Origin: Pseudomonas piscis
GTDB taxonomy: Bacteria; Pseudomonadota; Gammaproteobacteria; Pseudomonadales; Pseudomonadaceae
Direction of reading: 5' to 3'
Assembly (NCBI RefSeq): GCF_009380155.1
Contig: NZ_WHUV01000003.1
Span: forward strand, 186,001 to 250,000
Length of the DNA: 64,000 nucleotides
Below the pieces are notes generated by a model. It was given only the letters and a program-made list of their open reading frames with translations, searched no databases and had not been told where the DNA came from. Both the position numbers and the translations under genes were made by a program. Shown here one piece after another: positions 34,477-42,580 of the stretch (positions are counted from its first letter, which is position 1; the number at the start of each line of letters is the position of its first letter).

Positions 34477-35406
34477 TCAGCGGTCGTTCTGGCGCGCCGG
34501 CAGCTGCGGCAGGTTGAGCGCAGCGTCCTGCTGGATCTGGGCCTGCATCCAGTCGATGAACACCAGGGCCTCGGGCGCGGCGTCGCGGGCCAAGGCGTAG
34601 TAATAGTGGGTCAGGGGCTGGCGCAACTCTGGCAACGGGCAGACCAGCCGACCGCTGGCCAGGTCCTTGGCCAGTAGCGAGGCGGGACACAGGCTCAAGC
34701 CGAGGCCGTCGACGCAGGCCTGGAGCACGAAGTGCATATGGTCAAAATGCAGGGTCGGCGGGTTGCGCAGCGGCTTGAGCCGGCAGTGCTCGAGCCATTT
34801 CGACCAATCGCCGAGCCGGGTGCGGCTGACCAGCAGGGTATGGCGTACCAGGTCCTTGGGGCTGTGCAAGGGGGTGTCCTGCAAGAGCGCGGGGGCGGCC
34901 ACCACCAGGATTTCGTCGTCCAGCAGGCGTTGCGGTTGCAGCGCTGCCGCCCACCCCGAGCGCCCACGGCGGATTACCAGGTCGAAGGTTTCCCGCGCCG
35001 GGTCGGGGGGCAGGGTGCTGGTCACCACTTCCGGATGGATCTGCGGGTACTGCGCCATGAACTGCGGCAGGCGCGGAATCAGCCAACGCACGGCGAAGGA
35101 CGGTCGCACGTTGATGGTCACCTTGCGCAGCGCCGCACCCTGGCGCAGGGCGGCGGCGGCCTGGGCGATCTGGGTCAGGGCCACGCTGACCTGTTCGTAG
35201 AAGGCCTGTCCGGCCGGGGTGAGGACCGACTGGCGGATGCGGCGCTCGAACAGCAGCACGCCCAGGTGTTCTTCCAGCAACTTGATATGTCGGCTGATGG
35301 CGCTGTGGCTCACGTGCAACTCATCCGCCGCGCGGCTGAAGCTTTCGTGGCGGGCGGCCGCGGCAAAGGCGCGGACCGCGTTCAGGGGGGGCAGGTCGCT
35401 GATCAT
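34477..35406 (-). CDS. LysR-family transcriptional regulator (GcvA-like)
   Basis: A 309-residue LysR regulator. The N-terminal helix-turn-helix (about 6-65: LNAVRAFAAAARHESFSRAADELHVSHSAISRHIKLLE) has the GcvA-type PPLNAVRAF opening. The effector domain follows from about 95. It is upstream of, and on the same strand as, the LysE-family remnant, and divergent from an MFS gene across about 100 bases, so the MFS transporter is now its likely intact target. Confidence 0.87.
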   Translation of the reverse strand: MISDLPPLNAVRAFAAAARHESFSRAADELHVSHSAISRHIKLLEEHLGVLLFERRIRQSVLTPAGQAFYEQVSVALTQIAQAAAALRQGAALRKVTINVRPSFAVRWLIPRLPQFMAQYPQIHPEVVTSTLPPDPARETFDLVIRRGRSGWAAALQPQRLLDDEILVVAAPALLQDTPLHSPKDLVRHTLLVSRTRLGDWSKWLEHCRLKPLRNPPTLHFDHMHFVLQACVDGLGLSLCPASLLAKDLASGRLVCPLPELRQPLTHYYYALARDAAPEALVFIDWMQAQIQQDAALNLPQLPARQNDR

Positions 35407-35507
35407 GTGTCTAATTTAGTTACCTATACGGCGCAAATAAAGCGTTTGTCAGCGCAGGTCACGGGCGGCACGCTGCGTCGGGTTCACGATCTGCCGGTTT
35501 GCCTGAC

Positions 35508-36635
35508 ATGCCCGATACTTCGCTTTGCCGCACCGATCAAGACTCTGCCCGTTGCGCCAGCATCCTCGGCCTGTGCCTGCCTGGTGATGTCCTGCTGTAC
35601 CTGTTGCTGCCCATGCAGCACGAAGCCTTCGGTGTGACCCTGGCCGAGGCCGGCTTGCTGCTGGCTGCCAACCGCCTGGTGCGGATCTTCGGCTACGGCC
35701 AAGTGATGCGTTTCTATGCTCGGCACGGCGACCGCCCGGTGTGCGTGCTGGCCGCTGCGACCGCCGCGTTGTGCGCTCTGGGCTACGCCACGCTGTCGGG
35801 CTTCTGGTGGTTGTTGCTGCTGCGCCTGGGCTGGGGCCTGAGTTACGCCGCCCTCAACCTCTCGACCCAGGTCATGGCCACCGCCGAGCCCACGGGCGCC
35901 GCCCGCCGCACCGGCCGCTCCCGCGCGCTGATCGCCACCGGGCCGATGCTGGCCTTGCCCATCGGTGCACTGGTCAGCGTCGAATACGGCCCGCGGGTGA
36001 TCTTCGGGCTCATGGTCCTGACCTCGCTGCTCGCCATGCTGCTGGCCTTCGGCCTGCCTGGCAGGCCTCACCCACTGGCGAATTCCGGCCGGCGCTTGCA
36101 ACGTCCCGACAGCGTGGCGCTGTGGTCCTTCATCGAAGGCCTGGTGCTGGACGGGCTGTTCATCATTGGCTTGTCGTTGCAGGCTGAACAACTAATGGCC
36201 GGCAACGCGCTGCTGGTGGCGGGTGCGCTGTTGGCCCTGCGCTATGTCTCGGAAATGCTCCTCAGCCCGTTGGGCGGCATCGCCGCGCAACGCTTTGGCG
36301 CGACGCGGATGCTGATCGTCTTCTCGTTGCTGACCTGCGCGGCCCTGGTGGGGTTCGGTTGCCACTGGCTGATTGTCGGCGGCGCCCTGGTATTGATACT
36401 GCGGGCTCTGCAACTGCCGCTGGTAGTAACGGTGGTGGCCCAGCGACACCCGGGCGCGGGACGAGTGCGAGCCCTGGCGGCCAATGCGGTATGGCGGGAT
36501 ATCGGCGCCGGGCTCGGCCCACTGATTGCCGGCATGCTGCTGCCGGTGGCCTCCACGGTGTGGGTGTATTCGCTGGCGGCAGTGTGCCTGGCGCTGAGTG
36601 CGTTGGCGTGCCGGAAGTCCGATGCAAACCTCTGA
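35508..36635 (+). CDS. Major facilitator superfamily transporter
   Basis: A 375-residue membrane protein with about 11-12 hydrophobic helices. The first cytoplasmic loop (ANRLVRIFGYGQVMRFYARHGDRPV) matches the MFS loop 2-3 motif in degenerate form. The central loop is short and basic (GRPHPLANSGRRLQRPD). Substrate unknown; an exporter role is suggested only by the neighbouring LysR. A TTG at 35499 precedes the ATG in the same frame. The gene ends next to a tandem repeat and hairpin. Confidence 0.78.
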   Translation: MPDTSLCRTDQDSARCASILGLCLPGDVLLYLLLPMQHEAFGVTLAEAGLLLAANRLVRIFGYGQVMRFYARHGDRPVCVLAAATAALCALGYATLSGFWWLLLLRLGWGLSYAALNLSTQVMATAEPTGAARRTGRSRALIATGPMLALPIGALVSVEYGPRVIFGLMVLTSLLAMLLAFGLPGRPHPLANSGRRLQRPDSVALWSFIEGLVLDGLFIIGLSLQAEQLMAGNALLVAGALLALRYVSEMLLSPLGGIAAQRFGATRMLIVFSLLTCAALVGFGCHWLIVGGALVLILRALQLPLVVTVVAQRHPGAGRVRALAANAVWRDIGAGLGPLIAGMLLPVASTVWVYSLAAVCLALSALACRKSDANL

Positions 36636-36640
36636 ATCTA

Positions 36641-36687
36641 AGCCGCAAGCCGCAAGCCGCAAGCTGCAAGCTGCAAGCTGCAAGCGA
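36641..36687. repeat. Heptamer tandem repeat (CCGCAAG / CTGCAAG units)
   Basis: Just after the MFS stop, a seven-base unit repeats about six times: AGCCGCAAGCCGCAAGCCG, then units of CTGCAAG. Such GCAAGCT heptamers occur in Pseudomonas intergenic regions. The final unit forms part of the hairpin at 36676-36721. The copy number is likely to vary between strains. Confidence 0.75.
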
Positions 36688-36721
36688 CAAGCTTTAATCT
36701 TGAAGCTTGTCGCTTGCAGCT
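36676..36721. terminator. Perfect 19-bp inverted repeat, probable bidirectional terminator
   Basis: The arms AGCTGCAAGCGACAAGCTT (36676-36694) and their exact complement (36703-36721) are separated by TAATCTTG. The hairpin lies between two convergent genes, ending five bases before the stop of the minus-strand gene. Its left arm is built from the heptamer repeat. T-runs are short, so termination is inferred from position and stem length. Confidence 0.65.
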
Positions 36722-36725
36722 GTCT

Positions 36726-37049
36726 TTACGCCTGTTTGTCGTCGCCGCGTTCGATGCTCTGGGGCTGGCCCTGTTCGATGACCCAGCGCAGCAGGTCGGT
36801 GACCGAAACCCGATGCTTGCGCTCCACCCATTCCATGCCTTGGGGGCTGTAGTGTTCGCTGTAGCGGGTCAGCACCAGGTGGTTCTGGTCCTCGGACAGG
36901 CGCAGGCTGACCTCGCGGCAATGCAGGCTGGCGTCGTCGAGCTTGGTCACTCGCTGCAGCAGCGTCAGGGCCGGTTGGGTGAGGCAGGGTTCGGGCAGTT
37001 CTTCGCGGATGGCTGGGGCGGGCGCCGAGGTGTTCTTGATCAGGTGCAT
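36726..37049 (-). CDS. Hypothetical protein
   Basis: A 107-residue soluble protein. The central part (VSLRLSEDQNHLVLTRYSEHYSPQGMEWVERKHRVSVTDLLRWVIEQG) suggests strands followed by a helix; no family is recognised. It is divergent from the two-component system to its right, with about 155 bases between, and convergent with the MFS gene. Confidence 0.62.
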   Translation of the reverse strand: MHLIKNTSAPAPAIREELPEPCLTQPALTLLQRVTKLDDASLHCREVSLRLSEDQNHLVLTRYSEHYSPQGMEWVERKHRVSVTDLLRWVIEQGQPQSIERGDDKQA

Positions 37050-37203
37050 GGTCGGCTGTTCTCCAGTAGGGGGAGGCCGATGCTGGCAGCCGAACCTTGC
37101 GCAAAGATGTCTGCTTTATTGCAGCGTTGCAGGTTTGTTACCGGGTTGAAATATATGACGCGACGCGGCGAATGGTTTTAGATAACGCTCCTTTCCAGTT
37201 GAA

Positions 37204-37926
37204 GTGAACCCGCCGGTGAGCCGTCTCTTGATCGTGGACGACGACGTCGAAGTCCTCGCCCTGCTGAAGAAATTCTTTGTCCAACAGAGCTACGAGGTCA
37301 GCGTGGCCACCGATGGCGCCGGGTTGTGGGCGGCCTTGGAGCGGGACGTGCCGGATTTGATCATCCTCGACCTGATGCTCCCCGGCGACAACGGCCTGAC
37401 CCTGTGCCAGCGCCTGCGGCTGCAACATGCCACGCCGGTGATCATGCTCACGGCCATGGGCGAGCTGAGCGACCGGGTGGTGGGCCTGGAGATGGGCGCC
37501 GACGATTACCTGGGCAAACCCTTCGATGCCCGCGAACTACTGGCGCGGGTGCGTGCGGTGTTGCGTCGCTCCGGCGAGAGCCGGCCGCTGGCCGGAGAGG
37601 TGCCACGGCCGTTGATCCGCTTCGCCGACTGGCAACTGGACCTGACCCGGCGCGAACTGCGTTCGCCGGACCAGGTGATGATCCCGCTGTCGGCGGGGGA
37701 GTTCGACTTGCTGCTGGTGTTCGTCGAGCATCCGCAGCGCATCCTCACCCGCGAGCAGTTGCTCGACCTGGCCCGGGGCCACGCCCATGACGCCTTCGAC
37801 CGCAGCATCGATGTCCAGGTCAGCCGCCTGCGGCGCAAGCTGGAGTTCGACACCAAGCGCCCGGCGATGATCCGCACGGTGCGCAACGGCGGTTACCTGT
37901 TCACCCCCAGCGTGACCCGCCAGTGA
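37204..37926 (+). CDS. OmpR-family response regulator
   Basis: A 240-residue regulator. The receiver domain carries DDD, the phosphorylated aspartate in LIILDLMLPGDNG, the T in MLTAMG and K in YLGKPF. The winged helix (about 145-235) includes LSAGEFDLLLVFVEHPQRILTREQLL and RSIDVQVSRLRRKLE. It starts with GTG at 37204 (a second GTG at 37216 is possible); the ribosome-binding site is weak. The kinase gene overlaps its stop by four bases. Confidence 0.86.
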   Translation: MNPPVSRLLIVDDDVEVLALLKKFFVQQSYEVSVATDGAGLWAALERDVPDLIILDLMLPGDNGLTLCQRLRLQHATPVIMLTAMGELSDRVVGLEMGADDYLGKPFDARELLARVRAVLRRSGESRPLAGEVPRPLIRFADWQLDLTRRELRSPDQVMIPLSAGEFDLLLVFVEHPQRILTREQLLDLARGHAHDAFDRSIDVQVSRLRRKLEFDTKRPAMIRTVRNGGYLFTPSVTRQ

Positions 37927-39257
37927 AGGCGCTCAAGCCGCTATGGCGCTATCGGCTGCGCGATACGGTGGCGCGCTGGATCGCCCTGACCATCATCATG
38001 GCCATGCTCACGGCCCTGGCCTTCAATGCGTTGTTCGTGCAGTTGGCCGGGGTTTGGGCCTATCCGTCCCTGGAAGAGTCGGGAATCCTGGAGAACTCGG
38101 CGTCCATCGTGCTGATGATCGAGGCCTCGGAGCCGGGCCAGCGTGCACGGCTGGCGGCAGCGGTCAGCCATGAGTATTCCAGCGTGGTCTGGCAGCCGAC
38201 TCGCGAGGCTTTCAATCTGCCGGTCGTCGAGGACTCTGAGTACGTGGGAGAGGGCATCCGCCAGGCGCTGGAACCGCCTACGCGGCGCATGGAGGCCTAC
38301 ATGCCCAGCGACTGGCCGGGGCCCAATGGCCGTTACGCGCTATTGGTGCAGTTGACCGATCAATCCTGGCTGATGTTCTCCTCGACATCCCGCAGTTGGG
38401 GGCTGGATGAGAGCACCCGCAACTTGATCGTCATCGCCCTGGTGCTGGTGTCCACCGGACTGGTGGCGTGGATCGCCACCCGCCGCCTGGCCAGGCCGTT
38501 GCAGCAATTCGCCCAGGGCGCACGACGCTTTGCCCTGGATTTTCACGCGCCACCCATCGAGCCGGTGGGCCCTCACGAGATCCGCCAGGCGATCCTGGCG
38601 TTCAACGCCATGCAGGCGCAGTTGCAGCATTTCATCAAGGACCGTACGCAGATGCTCGCAGCCATTTCCCATGACCTGCGCACGCCCTTGACCCGCATGC
38701 GCCTGCGCGGTGAGTTCATCGAGGATGCCGACCAGCAGCAACGGCTGTTCCGCGACGTGGACGAGATGCAGGCCATGATCAACTCGGCACTGGAATTCTT
38801 TCGCGACGATGCACGCCTGGAGCAGGCGACCCAGTTCGACCTGGCCGAACTGCTGCAGACCCTGGTGGACGATTATCGCGACCAGGGCCTGGAAATCACC
38901 TTCAGCGGCCCGTCGCGCCTGGTGTATGGCGGCAGGCCACTGGGGCTCAAGCGGGTGATGACCAACCTGCTGGACAACGCCCTCAAGTACGGCGTCGAGC
39001 CGGCCATCGTGCTGGAGCAGGGGGCTGAGCAGGTGCGGGTGCGAGTTTTGGATCGTGGCCCGGGCATTGCGCCCGAGGCGTTGGAGCAGGTGTTCGAACC
39101 GTTCTTCCGCCTGGAGACGTCACGCAACAAGAGCACCGGCGGCGTTGGCCTGGGCCTGTCGGCGGCCCGGGCCATCGTGCGTGAGCATGGCGGCAGCTTG
39201 CGCCTGTTCAACCGCGATGGCGGCGGGCTCGAAGCCCGGGTGGAACTGCCGCTGTAA
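37923..39257 (+). CDS. Membrane sensor histidine kinase (EnvZ-like)
   Basis: A 444-residue kinase starting with GTG inside the response-regulator stop (GTGA overlap). Transmembrane helices at about 18-38 and 165-185 enclose a periplasmic sensor of roughly 125 residues. Then come a HAMP linker (ARPLQQFAQGARRFALD), the phosphorylation helix LAAISHDLRTPLTRMRLRGEF and the HATPase_c domain (NLLDNALKYG; DRGPGI; GVGLGLSAARAI). The layout resembles EnvZ-type kinases. No adjacent output gene identifies its signal. Confidence 0.87.
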   Translation: MKALKPLWRYRLRDTVARWIALTIIMAMLTALAFNALFVQLAGVWAYPSLEESGILENSASIVLMIEASEPGQRARLAAAVSHEYSSVVWQPTREAFNLPVVEDSEYVGEGIRQALEPPTRRMEAYMPSDWPGPNGRYALLVQLTDQSWLMFSSTSRSWGLDESTRNLIVIALVLVSTGLVAWIATRRLARPLQQFAQGARRFALDFHAPPIEPVGPHEIRQAILAFNAMQAQLQHFIKDRTQMLAAISHDLRTPLTRMRLRGEFIEDADQQQRLFRDVDEMQAMINSALEFFRDDARLEQATQFDLAELLQTLVDDYRDQGLEITFSGPSRLVYGGRPLGLKRVMTNLLDNALKYGVEPAIVLEQGAEQVRVRVLDRGPGIAPEALEQVFEPFFRLETSRNKSTGGVGLGLSAARAIVREHGGSLRLFNRDGGGLEARVELPL

Positions 39258-39279
39258 CCCTTGTACCTGGGCGGTTCTG

Positions 39280-39384
39280 GTAGCCGCTGTCGAACCTGCG
39301 AGGCTGCGTACGGGCGCGTAGCGGCCGTTGTGGTTGAAGGCCCTGCGGGCCTTGTCGCAGTCTCGCGTCGCTCGACAGCGGCTA
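39280..39384. repeat. Pseudomonas intergenic inverted repeat (REP-like)
   Basis: The left arm at 39280-39308 begins GTAGCCGCTGTCGA and ends GGCTGCG. The right arm at 39355-39384 is CGCAGTCTCGCGTCGCTCGACAGCGGCTAC in reverse orientation, pairing over GTAGCCGCTGTCGA and the outer GCG part. An inner pair (GGCCCTGCGGGCC) lies between. Elements of this kind are dispersed in Pseudomonas genomes; only one copy was seen here. Confidence 0.65.
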
Positions 39385-39397
39385 CAGGTGTCGTGGG

Positions 39398-40135
39398 TCA
39401 GGACCAGTCGAAGCAGAACAGCACCAGGCCTTCAACCGGTTCGTAGAACATCACGATCAGGTCGGCGCCGCGGATGCCGTAGTTGTAGGCCGGTACCCCC
39501 AGGACGTGCTGGAAGCGGCGGCCCGCGGGGCTCAGGGGCCAGACGTCGATGTCGCCGCTGTCATCCTCGGCTTCGACCACGTCCATGGGGAACTCCACGG
39601 TTTCCACCCAGTTGCCATAACCTTCGGCCACGCCACCGACTTCCTCGATGAAGTTGAGCTTCTGCCCGTTGTCCCGGGGCCAGGTCAGGTGCCCGAGCTC
39701 CTGGTAGCGCAGACGGGCGGCCTGGTAGTCGGCGCGTTGTTCGCTGTAGTGCTGTTCCAGGTCGGCGCGGGCGTTGTGCTCGGGGTCGGCCAGGTGGGCG
39801 TTGTCCGGGTGCAGGAAGAAGTAGCGCGGATCACCGCACAGGCGATAGCGCCCGTCCTCGATCTTGAAACCGATCCAGTTGGTCTTCAGCAAGTCGCTGC
39901 CAAAGCCCTGGCCCTCGGTGAACATGCCGACCAGGCCGCCGCTGGGTTCGATGGGGTTGAGCAGGTGCAGGCGAGCGGACCATTCGGGGTTGATCAGGCT
40001 GGCATCGAAGGACAGCAGCGGCAGCAGGTGTTCGGCCAGCTCTTGCTGGTCGGCGACGAACAGGTCGCGGGCGTCTGGGTAGGCCACGGCGCCAGCCGGC
40101 AGCTGGTTGAATTCCGGGGTCGGGATAGTGGGCAT
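39398..40135 (-). CDS. Hypothetical protein
   Basis: A 245-residue soluble acidic protein, possibly a beta-rich domain with many Trp/Tyr/Phe residues (WIGFKIEDGRYRLCGDPRYFFLHPDN; YNYGIRGADLIVMFYEPVEGLVLFCFDW). No signal peptide, no membrane segment and no recognised family. ATG 40135 is preferred; the longer frame from 40204 adds a leader without a ribosome-binding site. It stands alone. Confidence 0.68.
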   Translation of the reverse strand: MPTIPTPEFNQLPAGAVAYPDARDLFVADQQELAEHLLPLLSFDASLINPEWSARLHLLNPIEPSGGLVGMFTEGQGFGSDLLKTNWIGFKIEDGRYRLCGDPRYFFLHPDNAHLADPEHNARADLEQHYSEQRADYQAARLRYQELGHLTWPRDNGQKLNFIEEVGGVAEGYGNWVETVEFPMDVVEAEDDSGDIDVWPLSPAGRRFQHVLGVPAYNYGIRGADLIVMFYEPVEGLVLFCFDWS

Positions 40136-40506
40136 GGAGCATCCTTGGTATCGGGCGATTAACGTGCGCAAGTCACTGCGCGATTCAGGAAGAACAAGAG
40201 GCAAGCGGTCGAGCAGGGTCGATGGTTGCCGGATGATCGGGTGCGACGCAGGGCCCGGGCGCTGGTGGCCGGGAGCAGTCGGGTGGTAGCGAATGGCCTG
40301 CCGCGCGCAAGGCTTGCGGGGCGGGCGAAACAGCGAGCGCCAGGGGGCGCGGGTATCGGAGGGTGTTGCTGGGCATCCATGTCCAAGTCCGGTCTGTGCA
40401 ATACGCGGTCATTGCCGGGGCCGGCAATTTAACACCTGGCGAGGGCCCGGGCCAGGCGCACCGCGACACGGGTCCTGAGGCCCGTGTGCAGCGCGCGAGG
40501 ATGACC
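40136..40506. other. Intergenic region (about 370 bases), no gene recognised
   Basis: This lies between the hypothetical gene starting at 40135 and the end of the PPK2 gene, both on the minus strand. It is GC-rich and the open frames in it look like composition artefacts. It must hold the promoter of the hypothetical gene and the end of the PPK2 transcript; I could not place either. Confidence 0.4.
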
Positions 40507-41577
40507 TTAGAACGACAGTGCGGGGCCTGTGGTGTCGATGTCCGCCGCCAGCTGGCCGGGGCGCTCATCTTCTTCCAGCCCCCGCGAGGCGCGACCCACC
40601 AGCAGCGGATCGGGAGCGTGGGCGACCTTGGGATCCTTGCCCGGGTAGTCCAGCTCGTGCAGGAAGTGGCGGATGCAGTTGATCCGGGCGCGTTTCTTGT
40701 CGTCGGACTTGATCACTGTCCACGGTGCGTCGGCGGTGTCGGTGTGGAAGAACATCGCCTGCTTGGCGCCGGTGTATTCGTCCCATTTGTCCAGGGACTT
40801 GATATCGATGGGCGAGAGTTTCCAGTGCTTGAGCGGGTCGTCGCGGCGCGAGATGAAGCGTCGCAGTTGCTCTTCGCGATTGACCGAGAACCAGAACTTG
40901 AACAGCAGGATGCCGCTGTTGCACAGCATGCGTTCCAGTTCCGGAGTCTGGCGCATGAACTCCAGGTATTGCAGGGGCGAGCAGAATTCCATGACCCGCT
41001 CGACGCCGGCGCGGTTGTACCAGGAGCGGTCGAAGAAGACCATTTCCCCCGCCGTCGGCAGGTGCTGGATGTAGCGCTGGAAGTACCACTGGCCCTTTTC
41101 CTGCTCGGAGGGTTTTTCCAGGGCGACGATCCGCGCGCCGCGGGGGTTCAGGTGCTCCATGAAGCGCTTGATGGTGCCACCCTTACCCGCGGCGTCGCGG
41201 CCTTCGAACAGCACCACGATGCGTTGCCCGGTTTCCTTGACCCAGTTTTGCACCTTGAGCAATTCGATCTGCAACTCGTGCTTGGCCTTCTCGTACTCGG
41301 CGCGGCGCATGCGGTTGCGGTAGGGATAATTGCCCGGCAGCTTGGCCGAGACGCTGTCTTCGTTGGAGCCACGAGGCGCGCTGGCGATCTGCAGGGCCAT
41401 GGGGTTCTGTTCGAGATCGACCTCGATGGCCTTCACTGCCGCAGCCTTGGTGGGTGTGCTGCGCGGGCGGCGGGTGCGGGGTGTGGCGGGCTTGCGTGCC
41501 GGAGGCTTGGCGGGGCTGGTTGCGCTGGTCTTGGGCAGCACTTCAGGGAGGGGAAGTGCGCGGGAATCTTCACTCAT
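40507..41577 (-). CDS. ppk2: Polyphosphate kinase 2 (PPK2)
   Basis: A 356-residue PPK2-family kinase, which phosphorylates nucleotides from polyphosphate (or the reverse). It has the Walker A loop FEGRDAAGKGG, the Walker B/lid segment FFDRSWYNRAG, and the lid sequence with SVNREEQLRRFISRRDDPLKHWKLSPID. The N-terminal 85 residues are low-complexity (Pro/Ala/Arg/Lys: KPPARKPATPRTRRPRSTP) and probably disordered, a feature of larger Pseudomonas PPK2s. ATG 41577 is preferred; the frame upstream to 41694 is unsupported. Single-domain class I is likely. Confidence 0.9.
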   Translation of the reverse strand: MSEDSRALPLPEVLPKTSATSPAKPPARKPATPRTRRPRSTPTKAAAVKAIEVDLEQNPMALQIASAPRGSNEDSVSAKLPGNYPYRNRMRRAEYEKAKHELQIELLKVQNWVKETGQRIVVLFEGRDAAGKGGTIKRFMEHLNPRGARIVALEKPSEQEKGQWYFQRYIQHLPTAGEMVFFDRSWYNRAGVERVMEFCSPLQYLEFMRQTPELERMLCNSGILLFKFWFSVNREEQLRRFISRRDDPLKHWKLSPIDIKSLDKWDEYTGAKQAMFFHTDTADAPWTVIKSDDKKRARINCIRHFLHELDYPGKDPKVAHAPDPLLVGRASRGLEEDERPGQLAADIDTTGPALSF

Positions 41578-41796
41578 GGCGGGGGCCTGCGGATCTTGTT
41601 CAAAGGGGTAGCGACCAGTGTAGGGAGCGCAAAGCACCGCTCGTTGACTTCCATCAAGGTTGTGCTCGGGAGATGGCGCTAGGCGCTGGGGCAAATGCGG
41701 AAGCAGTTCCTGCTGATACAGCGTTCGGGCGGGGAATCCAATGCAAATGCCGCCCCGTTCGGGGTGGTCTCTGGAACTTGCAAAGGATGCTGAATC

Positions 41797-42465
41797 ATGG
41801 ATATCCGATCCCTTGTCTATTCATCCCGCCCCCGGTTGGCGTACCGGCTGTGGAGGCTGTTGCTGTGGTTGGGGCTGAGTGCGGCGGCGCAATCGGCGCT
41901 GGCGATCAACGTGGCCTTCGATGCCTCGTGTTCGACCCAGGCCGATCGCACCGCGGTGAGCAACGCGGTGGCGGTGGCCACTACCTGGTCCAATGATGCC
42001 TACAACCGGGTCAACAACAACGAAGCGGTCTTTCGTCGTAACGGCGACCCGGTCTATCAGACATGGTTCGGCGTCTTCAGCCAGGATCGTTATCAGCGAG
42101 TGCGTGCGGTACTCGACGGGGTGCGCTTCAAGCTCAACAGCGGCAATACCCTGACGGCCCGTTGCCGGACCAACCCCGTCGATCCCTGCGACAGCGCAGA
42201 TGTTATCGCGGCGACCTACGTCAATGCCCGCGGGGACATCGAAGCCTGGTTCTGCACGGCGTTCTTCGCCTTGCCGCCACGGGTGGGCTTCGATACCCAG
42301 GCCGGTAGCGTGGTGCATGAGCTGACCCACTCGATCGGCCACACCGCCGATATCCCGGGTGGCTATGGACCGGTGGGCGCGCGTGATCTGGCGACCGATC
42401 ACCCGGGCCAGGCAGTGGAAAACGCCGATAACTACGAATATTACGAGGAACAGATGTACGACTGA
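41797..42465 (+). CDS. Secreted M35-like (aspzincin) metalloendopeptidase
   Basis: A 222-residue exported protein. The signal peptide runs over LYRLWRLLLWLGLSAAAQSALA-type sequence with cleavage near Ala36. The mature enzyme has the zinc motif HELTH (His174, Glu175, His178) in VVHELTHSIGHTAD, and a C-terminal ENADNYEYYEE resembling NADSYEYF of M35/lysine-specific metallopeptidases. The GTxDYxYG-type aspartate segment is probably ARDLATDHPGQA. Two cysteine pairs are present. It may act outside the cell on host or competitor proteins; that role is inferred. Confidence 0.75.
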   Translation: MDIRSLVYSSRPRLAYRLWRLLLWLGLSAAAQSALAINVAFDASCSTQADRTAVSNAVAVATTWSNDAYNRVNNNEAVFRRNGDPVYQTWFGVFSQDRYQRVRAVLDGVRFKLNSGNTLTARCRTNPVDPCDSADVIAATYVNARGDIEAWFCTAFFALPPRVGFDTQAGSVVHELTHSIGHTADIPGGYGPVGARDLATDHPGQAVENADNYEYYEEQMYD

Positions 42466-42490
42466 CCAGGGCTGGTCGGGGAACGCGTCC

Positions 42491-42516
42491 ACGCCTCGGG
42501 GCAAGCCCCGGGGCGT
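42491..42516. terminator. Probable bidirectional terminator between M35-like gene and aceE
   Basis: A GC-rich hairpin with arms ACGCCTCGGGGC and GCCCCGGGGCGT (one mismatch) and an AA loop, followed by TTTGG. It sits between convergent genes, 26 bases after the peptidase stop. Confidence 0.55.
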
Positions 42517-42580
42517 TTGGCGTTGGAAGGGGGTACAGCGAGGGTGTGCCTTGCCCGGGTGGGCAAGGCAGTTTGCAGCG

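Noticed and set aside
36641..36687. Short CRISPR array
   Set aside because: The units are seven bases, directly adjacent and without spacers; this is a simple tandem repeat.
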